The notes: generated by a model from the sequence alone, not told the origin. A stretch of DNA of 64,000 nt from Embiotoca jacksoni (GCA_022577435.1 JAKOON010000021.1:5458501-5522500), one strand, 5' to 3'; numbered from the stretch's first letter, positions 35,360 through 46,871 are shown. Numbers and translations: made by a program.

Positions 35360-37180
35360 TAATACATGTGCTTACGCATGATTTTGGACCGACTACGCTC
35401 CCTTCCCTTGTACAAAACAGTGTATTGTGTTATTATGAATCAGCAGAGAAGTGGGCTCTCTACTTTTGCAATTACCACTAGTCCTTCATGCACAAATGGC
35501 CTCCACTCTCTTCTACTTTGAATGTGGCCCAACTCATTTTATCTAAGATTGGCATAATCATTATCCACATTGGAAATTGTTATGAGTGCTGTACTTCATG
35601 TTTTGGTTTCTTATACACAAAAATAATGTTCAAAATACAGGAGATTGGGTTTGAGTTCAGCCTTGTTTAACCCTTCAGATTATTAGTCATGAGGAAAAAA
35701 ACAAGACTCATGTCTCTAAATGGAGCTTCATAACAACCATTGCTAACCAGACCTGTTGCATTTCAACCATATTAAGAGCCGATGTTACTGTTTTGTAATT
35801 TTCTACTTTTCAATTGTGAATATTTGCTTGTGGTATATCATTGTTAGCTGATTACATTTTTGGTTTTATTGGGGACAAAGAAGCAATAAGTCAACTTGGG
35901 CTTCTGGCAATTGTGATGGTCATTTTATTCAAATTAGAAAGGAAAGTCCAGCCCTACAACATAAAAACCAAGGGCTTTGTTTTAGAGGTAAGCACACGGT
36001 CTAAAGCACATGCATTTACGCCGCGTCCAAATCCACTTTTGATTGCTTAACAGTGGATAATCTGAAAGCAAAGTCAAGTGCATAGTTCAAAGGGATTGTA
36101 CTTAATCTATTAATTAATCATAGATGTGTTTAGGGTACAACAAGAAATTAACCAATCACACTGTCACCTTCCATTCACTTTAAAAGCCTGGTGTGCTTGC
36201 CATGTTTTAGAGGTGGATTTTTCAAGTTGTAGGAAAGAACTGTGAGCAGATCGATGCTCACAATGATAATTTTTCACATTGTAATCTTTTTATTTTTAAT
36301 ATTTTGCACGCTTGTGTGCTGCAGCATGTGAGTGTACGTGCATTGTGCACTGGCCTATGCAGGCATGGCTATCCTATGTTCCCTTAAAATACTGCGCTGT
36401 TGTGTTGTGCGTTGGTCAATTGCACAATTGCTTTCTGCGCCTGACCACACCTCATTTTAAGGCCAACACACCCAATGGGAGCTCAGAAGGGTGCAAGTGC
36501 TTTTGCGTTTTAAACAAAGTTCGTGCTGAATGGGAAAAATAACAACTGTGTTGGCCGGACACTGGCAGAGACATTTGCGTTGCTCTTGGAGCTGCTTTGT
36601 AACGTCGGACGATAGTTTCTGTTATCAGCGGATTATCAGCTTGAGTCATACCCAGGCCATTGTGCCATTGTCGTACTGTAGAATTTATTCATAAATATTG
36701 TAATATTTTGATTGGGTCTATGTTTTTGTATATCTAATTTCAAATAGAACGCAAGTCGTTTTTATTTCGATCCTGTGAATCGCCTCCACGTGCTCTTATC
36801 CTTTGTGAGAAAAAAAACAGACGAAACTCCCGCACTGGTTTGTAAGAACGAATCCAAATAACACGCTGAAGAAACTTTATTCCCTGAGGCTTTAACAGAT
36901 TAAAAGGAGGTAAGTGACAGAGCTGGAAGAGGGAATTGTCAGGACGGTGCCAGATGGTTGGTGCGGCAGGACTGAATGAGTGGAAGCCGTGTGCGACTAT
37001 TGAGAAAGAATAACATGCACTACAGACCCCAGACCGCAGGAGGCATGACTCCCTCACCACGAGGAAACCTCAGGGCTTTCTGCTTCATGTTCTGTTTGCT
37101 CTCTCGTTGCTCCTCATTTAGTTGTCTGCATGGCCTTTGCTCCTCATCAGATTCAACATATATTGGGTTCTCTTTCCTTG
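35360..37180. other. Noncoding AT-rich stretch
   Basis: No repeats of note, no ORF above 110 codons and no motif cluster seen. Confidence 0.5.
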
Positions 37181-38103
37181 CAGTTTTCGCCAACTCCTCT
37201 CCCGTCACTTTCCTCTCCCTCGCTATCTGAAGTCCTCACTTCCTATTCTCCCCAATCCAGAGTGCAGTCAGCCTTTAACTCCCTCTCTGTTACCCCACCG
37301 CCACCACACCCCTCTCACTTGGCTCCCTTCCCTCTTTTCTTCCCAGCTCGCTCCCTCTCACCTCTCCACTCTGTTCATATTTCATATTAAGCAATCTTTT
37401 CCATGGAGCCAGCTGTGTAAACAATAGGGACCAGCCCTCCGTGTTTTCTCAGAACGAGAGAAAAATGCCGGAAAAAACCAGGATACAAGGAGCTCGCTGC
37501 ACGCCGTCCACACGGATGATCTATGGCCCTTTGTCTCTCCCACCCCCTTTGAGCACGAGTGGGATTTTCTGGGCAGAGATGTTGGTTTTTGTGTGTGTGT
37601 GTGTGTGTGTGGCTGCGTGTTAAGCGTACGGGAGTGTGTTTGTGCCCGTATGGGAGCTTTCTGTTACCATAGCCCCCTGCAAATATTGACCGAGCTGAAT
37701 AGCTACAGTGAGTCGCTTGAAAGCAAACACTGCGTGCCATGCTATGCCACACATGCCTGTAGCTTTGTCACCAACTGCGTTCTTACTGGAAATAATAGTG
37801 CAAATACTCCTTTCCCCTGATTTAAGCTTCTTACGTTTTGATATTGATTATTGGACGGCAGTCTCAGCAGTGCATCACATAGCTCAGCCATATTTAGCAA
37901 AAGCACTAGCCCGTGTTACTCTTCTATCTGTAGCGCTATAATCTGTCTACCTATACTGCCAACAGACTATTTTTACTCCGACGTTCCTGGAAGTTGCCGG
38001 TGTTCCAGGGATTTAACTGTCTTCATCTGATACGGTTTTTTTAAGGGGCGGGTCGGCGGGCAACTTTAGTTGTAGGTTTTACTGACTTTGGTTGACACAG
38101 TTA

Positions 38104-38125
38104 GTGTGTGCGTGTGAGTGCGCGT

Positions 38126-38190
<65 letters not shown>
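38104..38190 (+). repeat. (GT)n with GC ends
   Basis: GT run with GCGCGTACGTG on the left and GCGCGCGC on the right. CA partner at 38338. Confidence 0.95.
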
Positions 38191-38336
38191 TTTCTTGTCA
38201 AGGTTTTTCTGCGTGCATGTGTGTTTATTGGACTATATGCATGCATGCGTGCAGGTGGGCAGATGGTTCAGTTCTGCACGGACAGCCACAGTCGCACTCA
38301 TTATTGTGTGAAGAAAGCAGGCTACCATCTTACCCT

Positions 38337-38337
<1 letters not shown>

Positions 38338-38371
<34 letters not shown>
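38338..38371 (+). repeat. (CA)n microsatellite
   Basis: A perfect CA run of about 34 bases. Confidence 0.95.
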
Positions 38372-38373
<2 letters not shown>

Positions 38374-38435
38374 CTCATCCCTGGCTTTATTTTTTGCAGG
38401 TGCAGTGCTTGCTGGCATTTGAGATAATTAAAGGC

Positions 38436-38452
38436 TGACCTTTCTGAGGTGA
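38436..38452. promoter_or_regulatory. Everted half-site pair ER5
   Basis: TGACCT-TTCTG-AGGTGA. This is a motif match only. Confidence 0.2.
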
Positions 38453-39510
38453 GGCAGAAATGTCACCCAGCCTGCTTCCCTGACAAGTGGATTCACCCCA
38501 CGGGGGGCCTTGGCAAAACATCCGAAGATTCTCGCCACCCTGGCTGTGCACTTAGCACCCTTTAGCTTTCGTGCGCGACACTTTTCTGACCGTCATCAAT
38601 GAGTAGCTCCCACCTCCTGCTCCCTCACCCGCACGCCATCAGCTTGCTGTGGTTCTGACCGTCGAGAGACTGCACAGGTGGAAGAAGCACTGAGGTGGAA
38701 GTATTGTTGGGTCAGATAGTTTGAAGGCACGCTTCTCTTACATTTCCCCTGTATTTAGGTAGTAATGGTGTCAAAAGTTGTCCCGTAAACGGCTTAATCT
38801 TTGCTGTAGAGATAAATTAATTTGAATTGCAGAAGCCTTTTTAGTCATTTTTATCTGAACAATAATATATTATTGTTTTTGGCCAATCCTGTACTAAATG
38901 GCAGAGTGAGGGACTTACAGTGAGATTTCAGAGGTTTGTGTTGGTGGTTTGGCACCAATTCATAAATTATTCACTCGATAAACTTCGGTGACTACTTCTC
39001 TTGATGCGTCACAGTTTTTGCATTGGAAAGCCTTTCTATTTGTATAAACCGTTTGAGTTTACGTGTATGTCCTGTTGTAGTGAATGACAACAGACTATAT
39101 GTATCACTACACTTTTTGGCCTTTTATAACGTGCGCATTGACTCACTGATACACCAGGACCAACTACTTGTGAAATAAAAAAGGATATCTATAGAGTCTT
39201 TGGAGGACATTATTAAATGCTGCTGATTTACTGTGTAGCTAAAGAATATCACGGGGTAGTTTGTCCAGACGTTTCCTTTGGATTCCTAATTTGAGCTTAC
39301 TTTGGTTAAATAGTTATGAGAATTATACCAACTATGGTCCGTTTCAGCGTACCTCCATCATCATTTAATAGGCAGATAATCCAAGTTAAGGAAGAGCACA
39401 CTATGATGCCCCTCTTCCACTGCCGGTACCGGCTCAACTTGACTCGTGTCTACTATCTTTACAGGAACGTGGACCACGTCGTGGTTTTGCTGGTTGACAT
39501 TAATCAGGCA

Positions 39511-39621
39511 GTCCATTCATCCGTTCATCCATTATCGCTACCTGCTTTATCCTGATGCTGGCGCCTGTCCCAGCTGACTTTGGGCAAAGGCTGGGTGCAG
39601 CCTGGACAGGTCACCAGTTCA
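39511..39621 (+). mobile_element. SINE/LINE-tail-like fish repeat nested in the MITE
   Basis: CCATTCATCCGTTCATCC, then CCTGTCCCAGCTGACTTTGG, then CTGGACAGGTCACCAGT is the familiar teleost interspersed repeat with a TCCA-rich start, CCCAGCTGAC, and CCTGGACAGGTCGCCAGTC. It ends in a perfect-spacing DR2 receptor half-site pair (listed separately). Confidence 0.65.
39608..39621 (+). promoter_or_regulatory. DR2 retinoic acid response element-like motif in a repeat
   Basis: AGGTCA-CC-AGTTCA is a direct repeat with two spacer bases, one of the accepted RAR/RXR spacings. It lies at the end of the SINE-like insert about 6.9 kb upstream of the rara coding exon. DR2 motifs in primate Alu repeats are a known parallel. 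Binding here is not shown. Confidence 0.35.
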
Positions 39622-40237
39622 AGTAGTCCAGTGAATAAGATTCTAGTGACGATTCTCTCTGACGAATCAGAATCCTGCAGTGCTTTCACATCATTTTTAG
39701 TGTCAGCTCAGCTCGCTTTGAACCTCGGGGGAGATGACACCAAAAATAGCAGCAGATACCAGGTATTATACAGACTTCTGCTTAATGGAAAACCCCAAAA
39801 AGAGAGTAGAGTTGATCCACGCCAGTATGATGCAGTGGATGAAAGGCATTAGTGACCTCCTCTGACTCCCCGGCTCCTCACCAGCCTTGCGTCCCTTTCG
39901 CTTTCGAACCTTAATAATTCACATCTCTTTGCTGAAGTCCTGTTAGTGGCTCGTCAAAGGGTCCCACTCTGCCCCCTCCCACCTTCACCTCACTTTACAT
40001 GCGGTCTCCTCTTTATGCAAAACCCATCCCATCTGAGCTGGTAATGTACAGTAAATGCAGTGTACTTTGAGACACTCCCTCGGGGCACCACCATGACATA
40101 CATGTGTGATTCAGGACGTGTCTCGGGCACACATTAATGAGCACACACACACTGGCTGCATGCGTGAGCGCACACACCACACGCGCACTCCGACACTTGT
40201 TGATGAATGAGCATGTGCTTGTCTTTTACATGCACCA

Positions 40238-40239
<2 letters not shown>

Positions 40240-40319
<80 letters not shown>
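40240..40319 (+). repeat. (CA)n microsatellite
   Basis: A perfect CA run of 80 bases. Its long HTHT/VCVC open frames are not genes. Confidence 0.95.
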
Positions 40320-40321
<2 letters not shown>

Positions 40322-41188
40322 TTAACGGTGCAGTATGGATACTCGTGTGTATGCATGCACATTTGCTTCCCACAATATCCCGTCTCACTTCTGACGTGTA
40401 CATCCACCCACGCTGCTGTCCTCATAAATATTTCAATGCATCGTGCTTGAGCGACTGCCATTACGTGTACCACCAGAAAGCCGTACAGGTTGCAGTCCAA
40501 GCCCCCTTCTGCGCTGTTAACCCACATCCACTCTGAGCTCACAGCCTGTAGCCGTCCCTGTGGAAGGGGGAGGGAGGGTTTGTACAAATCGATGCGGATT
40601 TAATGTTTAGCCCGTGACAGTGAAATTATGAGTCATCTGATTGAATCGTAAATGGTGAAAAACTTTGTCTTCATGGTGGAAATATCGAAGTAAATATGAA
40701 GCACCTCTTCTATCACTTCAACAGCAGGTTATTGGCCATATTTCAACGACAAGCCTACAGCAAAGTAACAAAGTTAGTAGGGGTCATATAACAACATGAT
40801 ATCAATTGACCTGATGCTGTGTTTATTGTTCTTCAATATTTGTCACCCTAGGCTGTTGTAAACTGAACCACACAGCTCTGACAATTCCCATAATGATCAG
40901 TTCACTGTACGGTGCAGGTTTACACTCCGACTTGTATAATGCAGCTACAAAGCAGTATCATTCCCTTAAAAAAGAGACGCTAAGCTGTTCATTATGACAT
41001 AATGACTGACTTGTGTTAGAAAGAGCCATCCTGCATAATCAGGCTTTGTGTAGCATTATCATGACAAGTGGCTAATTCCACTGAACTAAATAGCATTACT
41101 GCTACCACTGACCACCAGCTGCCACGGATGTGTAGCAGTAGCAGCACACGCATGGATAATCGGTCAACAGGAGAGATATAGATTATAG

Positions 41189-41189
<1 letters not shown>

Positions 41190-41225
<36 letters not shown>

Positions 41226-41371
41226 AGTGTTTAATATAATGTCAAGAGTCACACTTTATCTTAGGCCGGTGGCTATTTTTCTTTTCATCATGACCTCTTT
41301 GAACTTTGCAAAGAACTTTGGTGTGTGTGTGTGCGTGTGTGTGCGCGCGCGCGTGCGTGCGTGCGCGTGCG
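41190..41371 (+). repeat. Two GT/GC tracts
   Basis: GT at 41190-41224 and GT/GC with GCGCGCGCGTGCGTGCGTGC at 41320-41371. Confidence 0.9.
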
Positions 41372-42153
41372 CTTAACATGTACACACCAGAGCGTCTCTG
41401 TATGTCATGCGTTACATTTGCCATCCCCCGTGGCTGTGTTAGCCTGCGTGGTCTGCCCGTCCACGCTGACCTCCCGCTGCCATTTGCTGCTTTCTCTGAT
41501 TATTAATTCAGTGTTTGCTGTCACAACCAATTACAGTCTCTCATGTCCCGTGACCTCTAACCCTTCCCTTCTCGCTGCCTGTTAGATGCCAAAGAGTTGA
41601 GATCAACTGACCCGGATTGTTTGATTATTTTTCCTTTTACTGTAAGTGAAGCTGTAAGTGTAAGTTTGGCAGATGTGGAATTCTTAGAAAATCTTTGAAA
41701 AGATGCACATCAATGGCTTGATAGCAGGCCCCAGGGTCCCTATGCATTTCTATAGGCTTCCACTATCGTGGCTTAATTTTAGACTGCTGCATTTTTTTTC
41801 CATTTTTATTCTCCGACGGTTCGTATTCCAGCTCTAAATGCAGGAAGCAAATGTGTGACAAAATTATTCATGTGCACACGCAGAGAGAAAGTTCCCCTAC
41901 CTGTTTGTTATGTTTGTTGTCTCTTCATGCTGTCATCTCCGGTGTCTGTACTCGCGTGTTTCGCAACCGGCTTCGACGGTACAAGTACATACAGCAGTGC
42001 GATGAAGACCAGCAACTGTACAGCATTATGCACACAACCGCTCCCCTTTCATCTTCTTCCTATCAATGACCTTTCTGTGTCAGCCGCGGCACACAGCGCA
42101 CATGCATCATACGACGGGAGGCACCTGCCGCTGACGATTCCGGGGGGAGAGAG

Positions 42154-42154
<1 letters not shown>

Positions 42155-42223
<69 letters not shown>

Positions 42224-42244
42224 GTGTGTGCGTGCGCGTGTGTG
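42155..42244 (+). repeat. (GT)n microsatellite
   Basis: GT run of about 64 bases continuing as GCGTGTGTGTGCGTGCGCG. Confidence 0.95.
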
Positions 42245-42955
42245 AAGGAGAGCGAGCGAAAAGAGATACGTGCAGGAGCTAACTTGGAGTACGTGGAATT
42301 ATGGGTTTCTGTTCGTGCTCCCATGTGGACATACTTTACATATGCATGCTCATATGAACGCGCACATACTGCAAGTGTTTGTTGTTTGTGAGGACTGCAG
42401 CCTTCCCTTCCGGATCAGAGCACACAGCTGTTTGTGGAAATTGCCATTGGTTTGTCGACTTTGACAGTAAGGAGGACGTGCAGTGCGTGTCAGCAGCTTT
42501 ACTCAGCTTTGCTGTTACGTGTGCAGTTTTCACGGCAGATTATACAGGTCCGCAGTTGCGTCTCGATTCCTCGTATAGTAGTGTGTGTTTGATCTTCTTG
42601 CCTCTGCGTGTGTGTGTGTGTGTGTGTTTTGTCCTTACCGTTGGCAGAGGGATTATACAGGTACTCGGCTACATTCTGCTTGTATCAACAGTGCTGAGGC
42701 TTGGGCATGCATGGATGACTGCAAAAAGGAGTACTTATTGTGTAATGTGTTTGAAATGCTTCAGCTGCATCAATCAGACATTGCTTAAATGCATCCAAAC
42801 ACGTTTTTCAGCTCGCAGCTTCAGACATGTGGGTCTCATTAAAAAAAAACAAAAAAAAAAACACTCCTATACAAAGAATTTATGCACAAATCTGTATATT
42901 AAATTTGAGTGAGATTCATCAAAATTTTGAGATTTACGTAAGAGGTACATTTAAA

Positions 42956-43430
42956 CTATAGACTGTATGTAATAGTGGACGTAGCTTTCGGGTCGATAAA
43001 GGGAGGCCTTGCTTTAAACTGAAAAATCACAGAGGGCCACTAAGGGTTGGCTCCAAAGTCAATACATTTTTTTCACAAGTTGTCATGGTGTCACTTGCTT
43101 AAATCCCTCCTTTATATTAGTCTTCTGGCGGTCCATGTGAAAATAATCCCATCATTAACTAGAAATTAGAGCACAAAAAGCCGTGTTTTTGACGGTGTGT
43201 CTGTTTGATTGACAGGCATGAGGTGCAGTCAGGTTTTCGCAGTCGGAGGGCGGGGCATAGTGTCCTCTGGTTTCCAATCAGATTGAGTCAGATCCACCGC
43301 TCGTTCCTCCCCAGCTTGTACAAACATGGTCACTTCTGGCTCCAAACGGCTCTCAACTAGCAAAATGGCGGTTATCATAAAGTCGATTTTGAGGCTTCGT
43401 AATTGCAGTTGACAAACCAATGGGTGATGT
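42956..43430. mobile_element. Dispersed fish repeat (CTATAGACTGTAT end), 3' end degraded
   Basis: The left end reads ACTATAGACTGTATGTAATAG followed by TGGACGTAGC. The right part contains CCAATGGGTGATGTCAC. In teleosts a common nonautonomous repeat has a terminal ATAGACTGTATA...GGACGTAGC and a matching inverted end after CAATGGGTGACGTCAC. Here the terminal copy on the right is lost. A 60 bp internal stretch (43052-43113) is also present at 22276-22340. The short minus-strand open frame inside (43420-43229) is unlikely to be a gene. Confidence 0.6.
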
Positions 43431-43439
43431 CACTGTTGG

Positions 43440-45580
43440 TTGCTGCTTGATTGAAACTGATACACACAATGTAATTACCAGGTGCTATGATGTTGATTTC
43501 ATTTGAATTGTCAATTTTATTCATGTTTACCATTTAAACATTTTGGTTGTAGCATAATAGGAAAAATAATTAAGTTTTTGGTCTTTATTAGATTACTCAT
43601 ATCATTAATTTTTATAACATTTGAATCACATATGATTACTTTAACTCAATACCTAAATTTAGGAGTAAGATGCTCTCTGTGCTGGCAGCTCACTGTCCAA
43701 TGACCTTTATATTAAAGCTCAATGTCTTTAAACAACGCTACCCCAAATCAAAAGTCATGTGACACATTTTGACTGCCTTTGATCTATTGCCGTTCCTCAC
43801 AAAGTATAGGAAAAGCTGGTCACCCTGCCACCGCTTTGCTTATCCCCGACTATTTACCGTGACAGCAGTAAAAGGATTTAGGTGTGGGTGCACCACAGCA
43901 ACGTTGCTGCTGGTGTAAGCGCACGATGGTGAGAGATGCCACTTGTCATTCATAGTCGCCTCTTATGGAGCCCACTTTCGACACTGTAATGATAATGGTG
44001 AAAGACGCGGCCCATTTCCAGCCTGCGGGTCTCCCATAGTCCCAGTAGTTCCTCATTGAAAGACCCAGTTCAGCGTGTACGGCCTCTGGGTATTGCATTA
44101 GAATACATATGACTTTATATCACTTCAGTGTGTATTTTTTGACAATGCCGACGCATTTTACAACCTTGCGCCAATGTGCAGAGTGTATGAAGGCGCCGTT
44201 TTATAATGGTAATGGTTGTGTAGTAGCGTGTATTATGGAACCAGAATTAATATCTTAAAGCCCATTTTTAGTATGTAACTCCTCTCTCCCTTTTGGTTTT
44301 AATAGGTGGCTGGTAAGGAAACACAGAGGCTTTAAAAGCAAATAAAACTATACCCAACACCCATGGGCTTTAAAAATAAATAAATCTGTTCATGCTTTCA
44401 ACATAATACACGTGCACCCTTTAGCCCACATTCTCCGACCACCGCACACACCAGCTCACTATGACACAGAGCACTTTGGCAATGAGCAAATAAAAATAAG
44501 GCAGCTGATAGAAGGCCAAGCCCATAAAACCAGCCATCTGATTAAGAGACAAATCAGAGCTAGACATACATGACCGTAACTATACACACTCGCGCACCCA
44601 TTCAAAACGCACATTCCTACTACAGTCTGGGAACTCATTCTCTCGCCTTCACACGCACACAAAGACTCACACTAGCAAAAACACACACACATTTTCTGTT
44701 TGCTCCAGTGACGATGGAGGAAATTTGAGTCTGAACCTGTGCAGATGAACATACCGTGAGGGAATTCATACCTGTCACATTTAAGCTCGATCACGATCGA
44801 GGAAGCCGTTTTGCTGTCTCCCGATTGGCCAAACATTTGCAGACACACTGAATGTCGAATTTTCCTGAGATTTGTCACCCGTTTGTACGTGGCTGCCTGC
44901 CACTAGCGCGCCCCTCTCACTTGTCATATCCCGGTGCTTTATGTACATCATACAAGTGGGAACAGGCGCAACAACATGTCTGACTTGAACCCTCTCGCTT
45001 TACAGGACTTCATCCATGATGTTGGCGGTGTGATTGATGCTTGAGTGCTACATTCCTTACCAACGCTGCTCATGCAAAAACACATACTCCTTTCTTTTAT
45101 TCAGGTCTCTGTGCGTGTTTCAGTGCTTCTTAGTGTTACTGACTCAAAAGAAGGTCTTTACAGTAAAACAAAAACAAAAAAGTTGCGCCCATGTAATGAC
45201 AAGCTATTTTGAAGAAATAGCTTCTCTTGCTCTTCTATATTGTGATGCAAATGTAGCACTTTATGTTCACTGTGTTCTCCGGGTGGATAGTTGTCAGCGC
45301 GCTCATGTCTGCTCAGGCTTTCCGTGGTGATTACAGGTCTGTGTGTTCACGTCTTGTTCTTAATTTAGAAGTTAAACGCCGCATTAAAAATCTCCAGTGG
45401 TCCCCGAACAGCGCCTTGGGTTTCACCTCTGGCTCCTGCAACCGGTGTAATTAGCAAAGTTTTCTTTTGTGTTGCTCTCTTCATTTCTGTTTTGGCTCGC
45501 CTCCCACTGTATTTGTAGCCTGTCACCGCTAATGAGCGTGTGTATGAGCGCACAGAGCAGCGAGGAGACATCACACACCC
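43440..45580. other. Noncoding stretch upstream of the rara exon
   Basis: AT-rich to mixed sequence without microsatellites longer than about 16 bases, the longest such stretch in this half of the window. CCGGTGTAATTAGC near 45440 is the only motif that drew attention. Confidence 0.45.
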
Positions 45581-45589
45581 ACTGCTCTC

Positions 45590-45720
45590 TTCGCAGTTTT
45601 AACACCCCATTAGATAATTAAGGCGGATGGGGTGTTTTTGTAACATTTCATATGAGACATTACCATTAATTAGCGTCAAAAGAAAAGAACTGTTTTGCTC
45701 AAGCACTTAAGTACAAAGGG
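45590..45720. promoter_or_regulatory. AT-rich complex element just upstream of the rara exon, with a perfect 10 bp stem
   Basis: AACACCCCAT at 45601-45610 pairs perfectly with ATGGGGTGTT at 45627-45636 around a 16-base loop containing TAGATAATTAAGG. CATTACCATTAATTAGCGTC follows. Homeodomain cores are dense and there is no simple repeat. It could be intronic regulatory DNA or part of a 5' exon: CTCTCTTCGCAG ends just before it. Confidence 0.3.
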
Positions 45721-45801
45721 AAGTGATCTCTTTACCTTGTCACTGAAGCACTAAATGATCTCTCTCTTTCTCTCTCTCCTTCTGTTTTTTTTCATAGGCA
45801 G

Positions 45802-46173
45802 AGACTTTACAACTGCAAAGAAGGGGGCCCGTCCAAGGAGAGAGGAGCTTCCTCTTGGCATCATGTGATCTGCGCATTCCCCAGGAGTGCTCCGCAGTGG
45901 AAGAGTGAATCTACGCGCCCGTGTGAAAGCATCGCAAACCACTAGCACCCCCATCACCACTCCTGGCTGCTGCCATCAAAGTCCCCCCTTCTTGACTCAA
46001 CTTGCCTCCTGTCTCTTTCCCTGCCTTCATCTTGGGGATAAGGAATGGCCCTGCTGCTTCCCTGCCCCTCCAACGCCTCCTGCAAATAAGGCCTTTTAAC
46101 TCGTTTCACAATACCAGAGAAAGGAAGGATAAAACACTCTGCAGTCCCCCTTTATACTTCTGCCCCCGTGTCT

Positions 46174-46206
<33 letters not shown>

Positions 46207-46474
46207 TCTTTGTTTCCTTAGTAACTGAACCCTCAACACACACATTTACGAAACCGACAGGATATTTGTCCTGGTGACATCTACAGCAGACATTTTACGG
46301 ACAACCTTTTCAAACTTAAGGATATTTTTTACACACTTGGCCTGGCAATTTTTTGGAGTAACTCCTGATCCGGCATCCCTATGGGGAATTAAATCATCAC
46401 AGGGATCCATACTGACTCCTATTTGGCTCTGGTACATCTTGTTCTACTCGTGACTCGAGGTGGACTGAGCCATC
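45802..46474 (+). other. rara: 5' untranslated part of the rara alpha-1 exon (5' boundary uncertain)
   Basis: A long CT/T tract at 45761-45793 runs into CATAGGCAG, giving possible acceptors after 45797 or 45801. A second strong candidate is a T run of about 28 bases (46176-46203) followed by TTTCCTTAG ending at 46221, which would start the exon at 46222. The sequence between the acceptors and the ATG has no coding character. It contains three short upstream ORFs: ATG-TGA at 45863-45868, a 14-codon ORF at 46045-46089, and ATG-GGG-AAT-TAA at 46381-46392. If only the second acceptor is used, just the last uORF remains in the mRNA. A noncoding first exon further upstream is expected from vertebrate RARA structure but was not located with confidence. 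Confidence 0.55.
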
Positions 46475-46628
46475 ATGGCTGGAAAGGGCAACCCGATGCA
46501 GGGCCCCCACCTCAATGGCTTCCCCATGCCCACCTACTCCTACTTCTTCCCCCACATGTTGGGGAGCCTGTCGCCTCCGGCCCTGCCAGGACTGCCCATC
46601 AGCGGGTACAGCACGCCGTCTCCAGCAA
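46475..46628 (+). CDS. rara: Retinoic acid receptor alpha, isoform alpha-1 first coding exon (partial gene)
   Basis: The exon encodes the N-terminal A domain (ligand-independent activation region AF-1) of a nuclear receptor that binds retinoic acid and acts with RXR on DNA in the nucleus. The 51 residues begin MAGKGNPMQGPHLNGF, contain PTYSYFFPHMLGSLSPP, and end SGYSTPSPA. This matches the RAR alpha-1 A-domain pattern of HLNGYPVP, FFFPPMLGGLSPP and SGYSTPSPAT. RAR beta-1 shares only the end, and RAR gamma differs. The start is supported by an A at -3, a G at +4 and an in-frame TGA at 46466-46468. After 51 codons one base (A, 46628) begins a split codon, expected to be Thr as in other RARs. 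It is followed directly by the donor GTGAGT at 46629. The B region, zinc fingers and ligand domain are absent from the window, so the gene is cut by the window edge. Which teleost rara paralogue this is cannot be decided here. Confidence 0.93.
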
Positions 46629-46634
46629 GTGAGT
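46629..46634 (+). other. rara: Splice donor of rara exon A1
   Basis: GTGAGT follows the exon end CCAGCAA. The phase (one base of a split Thr codon left on the exon) agrees with the PSPA-T-IETQ junction of vertebrate RAR genes. Confidence 0.9.
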
Positions 46635-46811
46635 AAACTTTTACCACTTTTGCTTCCTCTGTGCCGGTTTGTGTTTCAGATGTGGATCTGTGTCTCGCTC
46701 CGGCTGCTTTTTTTTTTGAGTGAGAAGAGGTGGGGAGAGGATTTACTTTTCTTTGTGCGTGTCCTGGTTTACCTGTGGGGATGTGGCACATGCTTTGCAG
46801 CACAGCTCCCC

Positions 46812-46814
<3 letters not shown>

Positions 46815-46870
<56 letters not shown>
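46815..46870 (+). repeat. (GT)n in rara intron
   Basis: A perfect GT run starting 186 bp after the donor. Inverted CA partner 115 bp downstream. Confidence 0.95.

Positions 46871-46871
<1 letters not shown>

Larger units (their letters stand above)
39411..39846. mobile_element. MITE with roughly 40-50 bp imperfect terminal inverted repeats
   Basis: The left end has CCTCTTCCACTGCCGGTACC followed by GGCTCAACTTGACTCG. The reversed right end has CCTTTCATCCACTGC followed, after a gap, by GGCGTGGATCAACTCTACTC. Near the right end, GGAAAACCCCAAAAAGAG is typical of a teleost repeat whose ends read TTTTCCATTA..GGTACC..TCGACTCGACTC. It is interrupted by the SINE-like segment at 39511-39621. Confidence 0.55.

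Noticed and set aside
46423..46632. Frame overlapping the rara start in another reading frame
   Set aside because: It begins at a TTG, not an ATG, and the RAR frame is clearly the coding one.
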